Assembly (NCBI GenBank): GCA_012976225.1
Contig: JAAVVG010000007.1
Span: forward strand, 1 to 64,000
Length of the DNA stretch: 64,000 nucleotides
Reading direction: 5' to 3'
Source: Golubevia sp. BC0850
Taxonomy: Eukaryota; Basidiomycota; Exobasidiomycetes; Golubeviales; Golubeviaceae
Both the position numbers and the translations under genes were made by a program. Position 1 is the first letter of the stretch; every line of letters starts with the position of its first letter. This document shows, piece by piece, positions 45,841 to 57,385 of this stretch. Below the pieces are notes generated by a model. That model had not been told where the DNA came from. It was given only the letters and a program-made list of their open reading frames with translations, and made no database searches.

Positions 45841-46985
45841 ATGTCTACTTCTATCCACCCATCGATCACACCTGGAAATCTCGCTGTTCTGTCTGGAGCG
45901 GCCTCTGGAATCGGTTTAGCTGTTGCTTCCAAACTAGCACAGGGTGAGTGAGTGGAGGCGTGGAGGTCTGGAGGAACGAAGAGCTCCAAAACGCTGACTC
46001 TCTTCTCTTTTCCAGCTGGAATGGTTGTGGTCATTGGAGATATCGATAATGATTCTCTTCAGCCAGCCGTGAAGAAGGTCTCAGAAGCAGCTCCAGGTTC
46101 AAAATGCATCGCTCTCCAAGTGGACGTCACGAAGAAAGAATCTGTCGAAGCCTTCAAGAAGAAGGCCTTGAGGTGAGCTTGCCTTGATTCTATGATAGGT
46201 GTTCTATCTTTCCGCGATATATGTTGCGAAACAACTGTAAGAGAGACACCTCAGGAGCTGTCAGCTAACTCTTCTCTTTCCTCCCACAGCGTATTCCCCG
46301 ATTCGACTCTCACTTTCCTCATGGCCAATGCAGGAGTAGGAGGTCCAACTTCTACACTCTCAGACGAAGGATGGGAAAGAATTCTCGGAGTAAACATGTA
46401 TGGAGTCATCAATGTGTGCCAGTCCTTTGCTCCTGAGATGAAGCACTCTCAACCATCTTTAATTGTCAACACTGGTTCAAAACAAGGAATTACAACTCCT
46501 CCAGGAAGTGGACCGGCCTACAACGTCAGTAAAGCAGCAGTCAAGGTCTACACTGAACAGCTCGCTCACGAGCTACGTCAAAACAAGGATTGCAAGACAG
46601 ATGTTTCTCTTCTCATTCCAGGATGGGTTCACACTGGACTAACTGGTGCTAAATCTGGAAAACCAAAACCTGATGGAGCTTGGACTCCAGAGCAAGTGAG
46701 TGGCAGCGCAAGAGGAAGGGGAGGAGTTGTCTTCCTCTATGACTGACGTTTCTTCCCTGCTTCCCTCCCGCTTCTCACTCGCAGACTGCCGACTTCATGT
46801 TCAACAGAATTCAAGCCGGTTCGTTCTACATTCTCTGTCCCGACAACGACACTCCTCGCGAGGTCGATCTAGCAAGGATGGAATGGAACGTGAACGATGT
46901 GATCCAAGACAGACCCGCTTTATCACGCTGGGAAGAAAATTACTCCTCTAAGTTCAATGATTTCATCAAGTCCAAAGGTCTATGA
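45841..46985 (+). CDS. Short-chain dehydrogenase/reductase
   Basis: Four exons, 45841-45943, 46016-46172, 46290-46695 and 46785-46985, sum to 288 residues in phase. The cofactor motif is SGAASGIGLA near residue 18, followed by VVVIGDID at the end of the second strand, where an acidic residue suggests NAD(H) rather than NADP(H). MANAG replaces NNAG. The catalytic triad is Ser150 (TGSK), Tyr164 and Lys168 (YNVSK). The C-terminus ends KFNDFIKSKGL. Substrate cannot be inferred. It follows the reductase gene in the same direction with 216 bp between them, which does not imply an operon in a fungus. Confidence 0.88.
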
Positions 46986-47837
46986 TTTGGTACGCTTTTT
47001 ATGACTTGACTCAAATTGAATGCTCCATCTTTGTTCTTCCTGTATTGCGTGACGATTCCGATCAAGAAGATCCGGAAAGTAGTGAGCCAGTTCTCATCAT
47101 AGATCGATAGAGAAAGACTGAAAAAAGAGAGAATCAAGACCGAATGAGATTGAGAAAGATAGAAAGAGATACAGAAGCCGACGAAAACGAGAATAAAATG
47201 AGAGTGGTAGGGAAAGATTGAGAGAATCGTTTGCAGTGATGCCCTTTTCTTCTTTGCTTGTTTGGAATACATGAGAGATAAACTGTGTTCAAGGAGGGTT
47301 CTATTTCGAGCGTTTGAAGTTGGAAAGTGAAGAGCTTGAAACAGATTCAGAGCATCGGGAGTAGGAGCGTAGAGAATACTGTGGAACTGAATAGAGAGGC
47401 CGTGATGAAAGACGAGAAAGATTCAGAGAAGAAAGACCAGTTTCTTCGCTTGAGGGATGATGAAGTGGACGTTTTGAAGAGCAATGAGATCGCAGCAAAG
47501 TCAATTTGAGGACCTGAATATGCAGATGGGATGTAGATTTGACACGTTGATTCGGGACCGTAACAGAGGAAGAGAGACCGTTACTTGCTCGATGAGAAGA
47601 AAGTTCTAGATTGGTAGCTGCCTGAGCATTCGTAGTGATGATGAATTTGAGAAATTACCGAGTGGAATTGATGAGAATTGATGAGAATTGAATTAGACTT
47701 GAGAAAGTAGACCGAGAAAGAAGATCTATTAGAAGAGGCATCGGAGAAAGTAAGGGAAAGTCAGAACAAGGAATATGCGCAGAGACCTAAATCCTATCTT
47801 AACCTCTTTGTTACTGACCTCTAAACCTCAATCACCT
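46986..47837. other. No supported gene
   Basis: The plus strand is purine-rich (GA/AG runs) between two convergent genes. Several short open frames exist on both strands but they mirror the skewed composition and show no domain. Confidence 0.5.
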
Positions 47838-50030
47838 TTAAAAGCTGATTCTAAACCCTTTGTCCTCTCCAAGATTAACACTCAAAGTAGGAGGATTTTC
47901 ATCATCACCGTTCCCTCTGTTTAACCTTTGATCTTGATTTCTCAAATAATTTCTAGGACTTAAACCACTCATAGCAGAACCATCAGGAGTAGCAGTTAAA
48001 CTTGGACTAGAAGGTAAAAGAACTCTAGGAGTTGAAGGTGGTTGCACTAAATCTCTACCCATAGCAATTGGAGTCAAGTTCTCAACCCTGTTAGAATCAT
48101 CAAAGGGACTTTGATTCATTTCTGGAGTCTTCATCTTTTCAATTTCTTGAACTGCTTCACTGTAAGCTTCAGCGAAAGCATCATCTCTTTCTCTTCTGGC
48201 AGTAGAGGAAGAAATTGAAGGAGTGTCAGAGATTCTGTTTTCTCCTGGAGTAGAAGATGACCAGGTGGATTGGAACTTTGAAGATCTTAATTGTCCATTT
48301 GAATTCTGGTTGATGTTGAGAGGTAAAACTGAATTTAAAGAACTGAAAGAAGTTTCAAGAGGTGATAGGTTGTCTTGTAATTCTTCGTCTGATCCGTCTT
48401 GGACTGCCTGAATTCTATCAATTCCTCTTCCACTTGAATGTTCTTGATCTGAGCTATTTCCCGAACCTGTATCATCACTGTCATTGAATCTGACCTTACT
48501 TCCAACTAAAGCTGTTCCTGGAACTGGTTTTCTCTTGATACTGAAGGTTGAAGAAGAAGATTCTGATCTTTTTAATCCAGTAGCACCACCGATGTTCTTG
48601 ATTTCTTGAGCTTCTTCTCCTTGATCGCTCCATCTTCTACCATCTAACTCCCTATCGACCACTCCTCCGTAACCGTATGGAGCCCCGATTTGACCGTCTA
48701 TTGTGGAAGGAGCGTTCGTACTTGGAGCGAAGGACGCATGGCCTTTTCCAAACCCACTCCCACCAGTCAGGTTTCCAGTTCCAAGATAATACAAATCACT
48801 AGAGCTTCCAATTCTCTGTCCTCCTTGAGATCTAACCGTTGGATCATAGCTATCTTCGGTAGCTTCAGTCAGAGCTGATAAATGTCTGTTTGGTTGTTGG
48901 TAGACTGGAGCTAGACGTTCAATACCTTGATCATTTGAATTTGAGTTTGGAAGAGCGAAAGAGATAGATTGGTTAAGAGGATTATTGGTAGTTGACGAAA
49001 CGGATAAAGGTCTTGGTCCATTTAAGTCTTCACCTGAAAATTCAGTCCATTTCTCAGTAGTCATTGGTTTCTCTCTAACATAATCTGGAGGAGATGAATC
49101 ATTTCCGTGACCAGAAAAACGATTCTTTAAGTTCTGGAAAGCAGAATAACCATTTCCATTTGATTTAGATTTCTTTTCACGACGATAGAAGACGTAAGCT
49201 GCCAGAATGGTCAAAAAGATTGGAACAATCACTGCTGCTGCAATACCACCTGATGAAATCCCTTTGTGTGGATGATGAACATGTGAGGTTGAGGTAGTAG
49301 ATGAATCTTGACGGTCACCGTCGTCTGAAGAGGAAGTTGAGGAGGAAGGTAGTAATGAAGCAATAGAACTTGTTGGAGTTGAATCTTGGATCGAAGTGGA
49401 AGACTCAACAACTGATTGACTTTCATAAAGACTGCTTTCACCATTATAACTTCCATCGTCATAATTTCCACTCGAACTTGAGCTAGCACCATCATAAGCC
49501 GAAGACAAAGAAGAGCCATCATCAGCAACGACGCAACTATCATCCCCTCTACTAACCCAAAAGACGTTTGAAGTTGCGAATGAATTGTAACCATCAATTT
49601 GAGCTACTAACACATAACTTCCTGAAGGTACATTCGCTTGAGGCCAACTGAACACTCCATCTACTACTGCGACTTGTCCTATGCTTCTGACTATCCTTTC
49701 ACTTTGTCTCTTTAGAATGTTTGAATGGTTCTTTAAACGTTTTTGAACAGTCATTCTGTTTGGTTGAAGATGTTGATTGTCTCTCTTTTGAGATGTGATT
49801 CCAGCTGAAGTTGAATCTAAGATAGAAATTGAGATGGTGGCAGTGGTTGAGAGTAGAGGTGAACCATCTGTTGTTTCATATCCCCAAGTTACAGTTGATG
49901 GAGTACATTCTTGTGCGTTGGATAAAGAGAATAGATTAAGTTGAATTCCGTTGCCTATGGCGTGTGAACTTGCCATGACTGAATTCAAAAGTAGGAATGA
50001 GACCGAGAGGGTGGATAGACTGAGTTGCAT
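47838..50030 (-). CDS. Ser-rich single-pass cell-surface protein with long cytoplasmic tail
   Basis: An uninterrupted frame; the start at 50030 (MQLSLSTLSVSFLLLNSVMA) opens directly with a signal peptide, so it is preferred over the in-frame ATG fifteen codons upstream. Of 730 residues, about 20-150 form a small ectodomain with VDGVFSWPQANVPSGSYVLV and SNVFWVSRGDDSCV, a beta-sandwich pattern seen in fungal wall proteins. A Ser/Thr-rich stalk follows, then a membrane span GGIAAAVIVPIFLTILAAYV stopped by YRREKKSKS. The remaining 400 or so residues are a disordered cytoplasmic tail. This layout resembles wall-stress sensors or bud-site proteins, but there is no WSC Cys domain, so the exact family stays open. 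Confidence 0.78.
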   Translation of the reverse strand: MQLSLSTLSVSFLLLNSVMASSHAIGNGIQLNLFSLSNAQECTPSTVTWGYETTDGSPLLSTTATISISILDSTSAGITSQKRDNQHLQPNRMTVQKRLKNHSNILKRQSERIVRSIGQVAVVDGVFSWPQANVPSGSYVLVAQIDGYNSFATSNVFWVSRGDDSCVVADDGSSLSSAYDGASSSSSGNYDDGSYNGESSLYESQSVVESSTSIQDSTPTSSIASLLPSSSTSSSDDGDRQDSSTTSTSHVHHPHKGISSGGIAAAVIVPIFLTILAAYVFYRREKKSKSNGNGYSAFQNLKNRFSGHGNDSSPPDYVREKPMTTEKWTEFSGEDLNGPRPLSVSSTTNNPLNQSISFALPNSNSNDQGIERLAPVYQQPNRHLSALTEATEDSYDPTVRSQGGQRIGSSSDLYYLGTGNLTGGSGFGKGHASFAPSTNAPSTIDGQIGAPYGYGGVVDRELDGRRWSDQGEEAQEIKNIGGATGLKRSESSSSTFSIKRKPVPGTALVGSKVRFNDSDDTGSGNSSDQEHSSGRGIDRIQAVQDGSDEELQDNLSPLETSFSSLNSVLPLNINQNSNGQLRSSKFQSTWSSSTPGENRISDTPSISSSTARRERDDAFAEAYSEAVQEIEKMKTPEMNQSPFDDSNRVENLTPIAMGRDLVQPPSTPRVLLPSSPSLTATPDGSAMSGLSPRNYLRNQDQRLNRGNGDDENPPTLSVNLGEDKGFRISF

Positions 50031-51019
50031 CGTGGATTGGGAATTGAAGGATTGACTTTCCAGAAGTTTAATCAAAAGGATAGATTGAGCGAATAGGAGT
50101 GGGCGTTAAAAGAAGGTAGAAAGGGAGAGAGGAGAGAAAAGGAGGGAGTAGGGAGTAGGGCTGGGGTGAGGGTTGCTACAAGGAAAGTCCGAGAGGTTGA
50201 AGAGGTTATCGTTTGTTGTAGAGTCGGTTGAGTCTTGATGCCAGTCAAGGATTGAGTTGTTGAATATGAATGGATATGAATGTGTTGGAGAGAGAAGATA
50301 ACCCGATCTTCGATTTTGGATGATGGAAAGGGATGGTTTGAGGAATTGGAGAGGGAGAAGGTCAAAAGCTTGAACGTTGAACCTCGTGGCTTGTGCCTTG
50401 GACGGCACGATCCGTCCCTACTCCCTACTTCCTTCTTTAGGAAACTCTCTTTTCAAATCTCTGATGTCGAATTTGGAGTCAGGAAGGGAGGGAATTCATG
50501 AAAAGTGAATCACTGGAAGTTGTAGTAGGGAGTGGATGGGTGGCCGGCGGAGGTTTTCTATCCTGGCTCTTATAACCCCCCCCCTTCTTTTTTCCCACTG
50601 ATCCTCTCCCTTTACTTCCGCCCCTCTCTCAAGCTGACACCGACCCCGCAGACTTATAGCTGCAGCTGATTACTCACAATTGAAGGTGAAGACCTTTCTC
50701 GACCTTCCTCTAGCCTGCTGATTGGGCTTCACTCTCTTCAGTGTCCTGTTGTCTAGATATTTGCAATCTTAGCTCTCTCTACCAGATTTAGTTTGATCCT
50801 CAGATCTCTTCTCGGGTTAATCTGTCGGGTCTCAGAGGGAGTTGATATTCGAGTCGTCGAGTTTCAAACCCTCATCCCCCCTTCGTCCTTCTAGCGAACG
50901 ATCGACTGCGCTCGGATGGATGAGAATGAGAAGTGACTTTGTTCAGAAAGCCATTTATAAAGAGGATCTGTCCTGTGCCTTCAACTCTTTCGACCTCTCT
51001 TTCACAAGCCTACCGAGAA
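50031..51019. other. Divergent promoter region, no gene seen
   Basis: About 1 kb between the surface-protein gene and the broken mitochondrial-type locus. The first 350 bp are purine-rich on the plus strand, that is CT-rich in the direction of the minus gene, fitting its 5' leader. A C run lies at about 50577. No coding signal is supported. Confidence 0.5.
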
Positions 51020-52150
51020 ATGTCAAGAAACTTTCTCAGAACAGCGTCGACAGCGACTTCTTCACTCGCCAGTCGAAAGCTATTTCTATCAACGCAAGTC
51101 GCTTTAGCCCACAGAATAGCTTCATTTGGAGTTATTCCTCCCCTGCTCTCGACTAGAAGCTTCTCGCACTATCGAACTCAATTGAACAAAGAACCGTGAA
51201 ACTCTTCGAAGATATCTCCAGAGGAAACGACTTCAACTACTTCAAACCCTTCTCCTTCACCTGGAAGTCCAAATCCTATTTCAGGCATCATACAATGGTT
51301 TAAGCACTTCAGTCAGTTCAGTTAAAGAGAAGACCGAAGAGACGAAATAACCAAACTCACTCAAAAGTTGTCGGAAGAAAAGGAGCTCTTTCAGGAACGT
51401 GATCACAAGGTTACTAACTTTACGCCTACTCAGACTTCACAATTTACCAAAGTCCAAAGATTCCTCCGTTTGATCCTTTACATTCTGTTTGAGCTACCTG
51501 TAAAATTCCATGTATTTGCTTTGGCCGCCTTCGCAAGCACGTTATGGGGAAACTATCTTTTGAAGGTGGAACAAAAGGCTAACACTCACCTGTCTCGAGA
51601 TAACCAGGTTCTTCAAAGTCGATTAGAGGTATATGAAGTATGTGCCCGAGTGGCAGATGCCAGAAGAAACGGAGTGAATTGGTTGATTTTGTAAGAGTAA
51701 ATCATGTAGTCTTCCCCTGCTCTCTGGATCATTTCACCGCTCTTGAGTTCTGTCTCAAATCTTGATTGTTTCTAAAAATGTGAGCGCTATTGCCTCCTGA
51801 CTGGCTGGGCGTGCAGCAGATGATCAGAAGGTAGTGCTCTTGACGACAAAATACCCATTAGGTCCACCTCTCCCGCCTCAATGGCTCACACTAAGAGACG
51901 AACTGGTCTCTCCAGTAAAATTGTGATCACTCAGTCGGTTGGAATCAGTGAGGCATGAAAGGTTTCGAATAAAATTGAGAACCAAACCAGCTAGACACCC
52001 GCGGTTGCTCGAAGATTATGATCATCGTATAGTTGCTCATCTACTAACAGGGAGAAATAGAGATGAAACTCGAAGGTGGAGTGATTGGTAAATCTTATAC
52101 TCAGACCTTTAATAATAGTGAAAGCAGCCAGAAGAAGATACATGAGTGAG
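51020..52150 (+). pseudogene. Broken gene for a mitochondrial-type membrane protein
   Basis: From ATG 51020 one frame runs to 51694 with two internal stops (TGA 51197-51199, TAA 51323-51325). It reads as a mitochondrial presequence (MSRNFLRTASTATSSLASRK), a polar linker, a short helix, then LRLILYILFELPVKFHVFAL with a coiled segment after it. Beyond 51694 open text continues in another frame: GPPLPPQWLTLRDELVSPV, one more TGA, then HPRLLEDYDHRIVAHLL, RDETRRWSD and after a frame change PLIIVKAARRRYM. One long intron, 51196-51327 with a GTGAAA donor, could remove the first two stops in phase, but not the later ones. Decay of a once intact multi-exon gene is the simplest reading; the family is not recognised. 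Confidence 0.5.
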
Positions 52151-52236
52151 TTCAAAATCTAAAGCCTTCAGCTTCCAGACTCTCAAACGATCGTTGAACT
52201 TACGCACTATCCTTTTGCCTTTCTACTTCTACAGAA

Positions 52237-52632
52237 GTACCAAAAAAAGCTACTCTAGTAGGTGCTAAAAGTGCTTTCGGACTAGAAGCTCCTGCTAAAA
52301 ACACTGAAGGTTGGGTCCATTTTTACACCAACGTAGCTCAGAAGCAGCATAACATCATCTTCAAATATCGTACTAGACAAGCTTTGGTTCTGGCAGGGAT
52401 TCTACAAGATACAATTGTAGCGGAGAAAGAAATTGAAGACGTCAAACCTTTCGCCTCATCCTCAAATTCCAAAGAGAAACCTGAGAGCTCAAAGGCTGCT
52501 GGGAAACGTAAGGCTGATACTGCTGTCGTGGTGATTGATGATGGAGAAGAAGATGTCAAACCTTTCAAAAAGAAGAATCGCTCCGGAGCTGCATCTAGTA
52601 AAGATAAGGCAATTGATTTGACAGATTTGTAG
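52237..52632 (+). CDS. C-terminal exon of an unresolved gene (possibly of the broken locus just upstream)
   Basis: An open frame follows a good acceptor (TTCTACAG, 52227-52234). It reads VPKKATLVGAKSAFGLEAPA, then GWVHFYTNVAQKQHNIIFKY, an acidic/basic linker with twice-repeated EDVKPF, a KRKAD cluster, and ends AIDLTDL, resembling a SUMO-interacting motif. The upstream piece ending RRRYM at 52145 splices to it in phase via GTGAGT, so it may be the last exon of the locus that starts at 51020. The coherent sequence argues it is, or recently was, translated. No family is recognised. Confidence 0.4.
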   Translation, partial: VPKKATLVGAKSAFGLEAPAKNTEGWVHFYTNVAQKQHNIIFKYRTRQALVLAGILQDTIVAEKEIEDVKPFASSSNSKEKPESSKAAGKRKADTAVVVIDDGEEDVKPFKKKNRSGAASSKDKAIDLTDL

Positions 52633-53076
52633 TTGAGTTTCTCTTCCCTTCTTTTCTCAAACTCTCTGCTTTGATTCTCTCATGTTTTGTCATCCTTTTT
52701 GATTTCTCAGTCTCATTCTCTCTCAGTCCTCATTCTCCTTTTCCACATTCATTCAGTCATTGTTCTGTAATTGTATCTTTTCCAAATAGCCAGTCTGACA
52801 TTCAGCCTCGTAGAAGAGAAAAGCATTGCTTCTTCTGTCTGAAGATTTCAGGGATCTTCTACTACCAATGCTTCGATTCGTACAGCTATCATTGAGTGTT
52901 ACATTCTTCAGGGGGAGGTTCGTAGAGTACTCCAAGGTCTCTTTGAAACAGGCTGAAGAAGAGATTTGAGAGGAAGAATCCAAAAAAGAAAGGAAGTCAG
53001 GTTATGAAAGTTCAAGAAACTCATCAGAAGCTCTTTTAATAGAAAAATATAGGACTCTCTAGACGAAAGAATGAAC
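52633..53076. other. Convergent 3' regions, no gene seen
   Basis: Lies between the C-terminal exon and the stop of the F-box gene on the other strand. Nothing supported. Confidence 0.45.
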
Positions 53077-54186
53077 TCACTCTGGAATTTTATAATCTTT
53101 CAAAGGTCTCTCAACCAATTTACCTTTCAACCCGAACAATTCTTCTTCAAAGAGTTTAGCTCTATCAACAAAAGCTTCCTTATTAGAAACTTTCATTCCA
53201 CCATTTAATGTAAAAGAAATGGATTTCCTGATTTTTTTACCTTCTAAATTGAAATGAAGAACCCTTTCTTTAAGTAGCATCATTCTTAATAACATCATAG
53301 TTCTAGAATGAAAAGTTTCACCAAAATCTAAATGAATGATTAAATTTTCTTTCGAATTTTCTGATCTAGACAATAATTTAAAGGCTAAAATCACAGCTCT
53401 TTGAATCGATTCTTTGGATGGAAGTGGTTCGTCTGGTTTGGAAGAGAGATCGATTTTCATGAATGTTAAATCTGTAGGCCATTCTTCAGCTTCGATTTCT
53501 TGATCGAAAAGTTTGAAAGGAATGTCTAGAAGTGAGAGGAAAGAATTGAAATCTAAAGTTAAGGATTTAAGACGTAAGGACAAGAGTCGAATGATTTCAG
53601 AAAGGTGGTTTCTCATCTCTTCATCTCTTGGTCCTGAACTTTTCAGGTTTAGCTCTGTCACTTTTCTGAAGTTTGGGAATCTGAAAGACCAATTGAGGGT
53701 GAGTTCATAGGCCCCATACCTTGATCTTCCAAGTCTCCAATCCCCCTGCCTCTCTCTCATCTCTCTCTCAACTCACCTGTCGATATGTAAAAGTTCCTCA
53801 CAATCCCCGATTCTCTTCTCACGAAGCCAACTTCCACTTTTCTCCTGATCTGGGATCTCAATGAAGACGTCCAACTTCTTTACGAATGAAGCCAAATCAT
53901 CAGCTTTAGCTTTTGCTCTCTTCTTGTTCTGGTTGTTCTGGGCTGCTACAGATTGAAAAGCTGTTTGACGAGTTGGCTTTAAAGAATAAAACTTTGCACA
54001 AGCTTTGTGCTCAGATACGTTGCCGAATCTTGCCGATTGAAACAGGTAAGGAGTAGTCAATGAAGAGGTGGATTTTGAACATCGAGCTATGGATTTGAGA
54101 GTTTTGATTCTGTTTGGCGGAACTTGATCTTGTTCAACGTAATCTATTATTATCGTTAATAATTCAGTTGGAATCGGTGAATTCAT
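53077..54186 (-). CDS. F-box-like protein
   Basis: Two exons, 53777-54186 and 53077-53680, joined by a GTGAGT...TTTCAG intron, give 337 residues in phase. The N-terminus IPTELLTIIIDYVEQDQVPP, followed by LKSIARCSKSTSSLTTPYLF, is the degenerate F-box pattern common in basidiomycete proteins: a helix for Skp1 binding, then 'T-x-P-x-L-F/Y'. The rest has leucine-rich segments (VTELNLKSSG, LSLRLKSLTLDF) but no clear repeat count. It probably serves as a substrate-recognition subunit of an SCF ubiquitin ligase. A donor-like GTGAGT overlaps the stop (CCAGA|GTGAGT), so a further 3' exon cannot be excluded. Only 89 bp separate its start from that of TMA64. Confidence 0.7.
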
Positions 54187-54275
54187 TCAGCAGGTGGGTG
54201 GGACTGGGTGGGAAGAAGCAAGGAGAAAGAGAGAGAAAGAAGCGTGTTGGATAGAACAACACTCCCGAATCAACG

Positions 54276-56745
54276 ATGTTCAAATCTTCACCGACTTGCA
54301 AGCCTTCTTCTGCTTTAAGATCTTCTGATCGGAGGAAATTGATTCATTACCTCGAAGAGCTGTATTCAACTTTCAAATCTGCCTCAACTCTCAATCCAGA
54401 ACTAATCCTATCACTAGTCCCCATAGGTATCCTTCAAGCTAATCTCATAACTTCAGCTGGATACAAATTAATTCTCTACTCGGATCCAATCTCAAACAAT
54501 CCTTTATGGTTCACTTTCATTACAGGTCCAGAGAGTGATATCCTCGAGAAGAGGAGACAGGCTGAGAGGGCAGCCAATTCAGATGGCAATGGGACAAATG
54601 GCAATGGGAAGCCAAAGGGAAAGAAGGAGGAAGAAATTGGTCCGAAGACTGAAATCATTCCAACCATTTATTCACTTTCATTGTTCCCAGATCTATTGCC
54701 AAGAATCAACACTTGGAAATCTGTAGTCCAAGTTTGTTTAACTGGAAGTAGTCTCATGGCTCCAGGATTGTTGCCATTTCCAGAGACCTTCTATTCTTCT
54801 TCTCCTTCAGCTTCGAATGTCAGCTCTACGGCTACTGCTTCAGAATCTACGGCAAGTACGGAGAGTGCCGATGGGTTCGCAGATCAGCCTCCGACTTTGG
54901 AACCAGAGCATACTTTAATTCGACCTGGAAGTCTAGTATCAATAGTTTCCTATCCATCTTCAACTCCTCTTTTAGTAGCAAGAGCAGAGATGTCTTATCA
55001 AGAAATGTGTGAGGTTAAGTTAAAAGGTGCCAAAGGAAAGGCTGCGAGGATGATTCAAGTTTATGATGATTCTTTGTGGAATTTAGGTTCAAAGAAGGAT
55101 CCTCCAGTTGAGGCTTGGGGAGATGAGAATGCAGGCTTGGTCAGTGAAATGGGAAAATTGAAAGTGGTTAGTGGAAAGGAGAGAAAATCTTTGAAATCAG
55201 AAGAAGGAGGGGAAGAAACCGAAGCTATTAACAGTGAAGATGAAGTCGAAGCTCAAATGAATCAAGAGACATCTTCAAAGTCCAACCTTAATAGTTCTTC
55301 AGATCTAATTTCTTCAATAAATAAATCTCAAGATGGAGATTTCACATCAATCGAAGTCGATGAGATCCTAAAATTAGCTTTAATTTCAATCTTATCTTCA
55401 GATTCATTTCGTTCACTTTCAGAAAATCCCTCTTTCTTTCCATTATCATCTTCTACTTTTTATTCTACTTATCTGTTACCTTCAAGACCAATGACCTTTC
55501 CTCCAATTCAAATTAGACCTTTGAAAACTTCGAAATCCAAACCATCTTTTCCAGTTGGAAGTAAATTTGATGAAGAGGTTCATAGGAAAGTTGGGAAAGA
55601 AGTGGAGATTAAAAAGAGTTCTAGTAAAAAATTGGGAAAGTTTTTGAAAGGATTGGAGAAAGATGGTTGGTTGAAGATAAAGGAAAGAAATGGAGAGGTT
55701 CTGATTTTGAGGTTCGAATTCGATCATCAGGAGTGAGTCTATTCTTTTTTGACCTTCTGTTTGGAGTGTTTTGCTTATGCTGACGAACTAGGAATGTCTT
55801 TCTCCTCCTTTTCATAGTTTGAAGTCTTTCATTCCATACTTAACAACATCTCAATATCAAGAATCCTTTGGTTCTACAGAATCGACCGTTTCTGAAACTT
55901 CAACTTCTACTTCTAAAGAAATCGGATCTTCTTCTACTTCTTCCACCTGCTCAAAGATCATAGTTCAAGAATTTTTCTCTCCGTCAAAGTCAACCGCATC
56001 ATTATTTGAAGCAGTTGAGAATCCTTCTGATCTTTCTTCTCTCTACACAAGACTCGGAGTCAGTAAAGTTGTTCAACAATATATTCAACAAAAGAAACTT
56101 TCTGTGATAAGCAACATGGCTTTCATCAGACCTGATGAATTGTTAAGCAATCTTTGGTCTCCTCCTGATAACAAGGCTACCAAGAATAAATCTAATCAGG
56201 TTAAGAAAGTTGAAACCACTCCATCAGAAATCAAACGAGAAGAATTGATTAGAAAAGTCTTAGAACAATGTAGTCCAAGTCATAGAATTTTAAAACTCAC
56301 TTCATCAAACGCTCAAAAACTTCTAGAACTCGAACAAGTTTCAATTTCAGAACCTGAATCAACCGATTTCTCACTTCCACAAACTCTCAGAAACCTAGAT
56401 TCCCTTTCCATCACTTCAACCGAATCTATAGGCTCCATTAAAAAAGGTTCCTATTCTCCAATCTTGATTTCATTGAAACTTAGGGCTGGAAGGAAGGTGG
56501 TTACACTTCTGACAAGATTGGAGGATCATGGTTTAGATTCTAGATCCTTAGCAAGTGAGATTATAAAATCTGTTGGTGCTTCAACTTCAGTGAATGAACT
56601 TCCTGGTCATACGATCAAACAACCTAAGTTGGAGCTCTTCATTCAGGGAGATCAAAGGAAATTTCTCATTGAAGGGAAAGGGGCGTTTTTGAGTGGGAAA
56701 GGGATTGATGTTAGAAGGATGGTTAAGGTTGAAGATAAGAAGTAG
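54276..56745 (+). CDS. TMA64: eIF2D/Tma64 translation factor
   Basis: Two exons, 54276-55732 and 55818-56745, give 794 residues in phase. The N-terminus MFKSSPTCKPSSALRSSDRR then KLIHYLEELY is typical of the DUF1947 start of eIF2D. The next part (IPTIYSLSLFPDLLPRINTW and LTGSSLMAPGLLPF) leads into the PUA domain, with GSLVSIVSYPSSTPLLVARA. A winged-helix and SWIB-like middle follows. The C-terminal SUI1 domain ends KQPKLELFIQGDQ, FLIEGKGAFLSGKGIDVRRM. Tma64 works with Tma20/Tma22 to recycle 40S subunits and remove deacylated tRNA after termination. It is longer than the yeast protein through several Ser- and Lys-rich inserts (for example NSDGNGTNGNGKPKGKKEEE near 105). Confidence 0.92.
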
Positions 56746-57385
56746 AAATGGAGTTTTGAAGAGGAGGCTATATCTTTTTACTAGTACATGTATTTTATGG
56801 AAGGAGTAGAATGAGATTTCTCCTCGGATTCGTAGTATCTGTGTCGCCCAGAATAAAGCAATGATCGAGTCCTCTCGACGAAGCTCAGAACTGCCGACTC
56901 TTCAAACTTCCAGGACCATCGATACTCTTTCTCAGACAGAAGGAGAAAGATCTGTCAGGCAGCAGGCTAAATGAAAAGGAACGTGAGGGGAAAAAACTAG
57001 AAAAATCATTTATTTTGAGAGAAGTCAAAGAAGTCGAAGAAGTTTGAAATGCAGTGCATCTGGAAAAGACAACAAGCGATGATGAGTTGATTTGATTTGA
57101 TTGGTTGATCGAGATGATGATTCAGGATGATTGTAATGTTGACGATGATGATGTAATGTAGGTGACACAAGCGAGCACGGAAAGAAGGGATAAATATAGA
57201 GGGGTTTTTGTGAAAGTCATTAACGAGAAGAACGAGAAGAGAAAGGGAAAAAAAGAAAGAGCCGAACGAGAAAGAATCGAGAAAATATTGCTGAGATTTG
57301 AATTGAGGGCAGAGAAGAGACGTTGAATATTTGCGATTTGAGGTTTGCTTTATTTGGGTCATGATTGGGAGTAGAGAAGAGGTGC
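56746..57385. other. Convergent 3' regions, no gene seen
   Basis: The space between TMA64 and the giant gene on the other strand. Repeated GATGAT-rich sequence (about 57112-57152) is the only texture. No supported coding region. Confidence 0.5.

Noticed and set aside
45841-46985. Functional cluster of ferric reductase and SDR
   Set aside because: The two genes are adjacent and in the same direction, but share no pathway and no common element was seen.
52051-52145. Short first exon reading MKLEGGVIGKSY
   Set aside because: Its phase at the GTGAGT donor does not match the next exon; another frame at the same place does.
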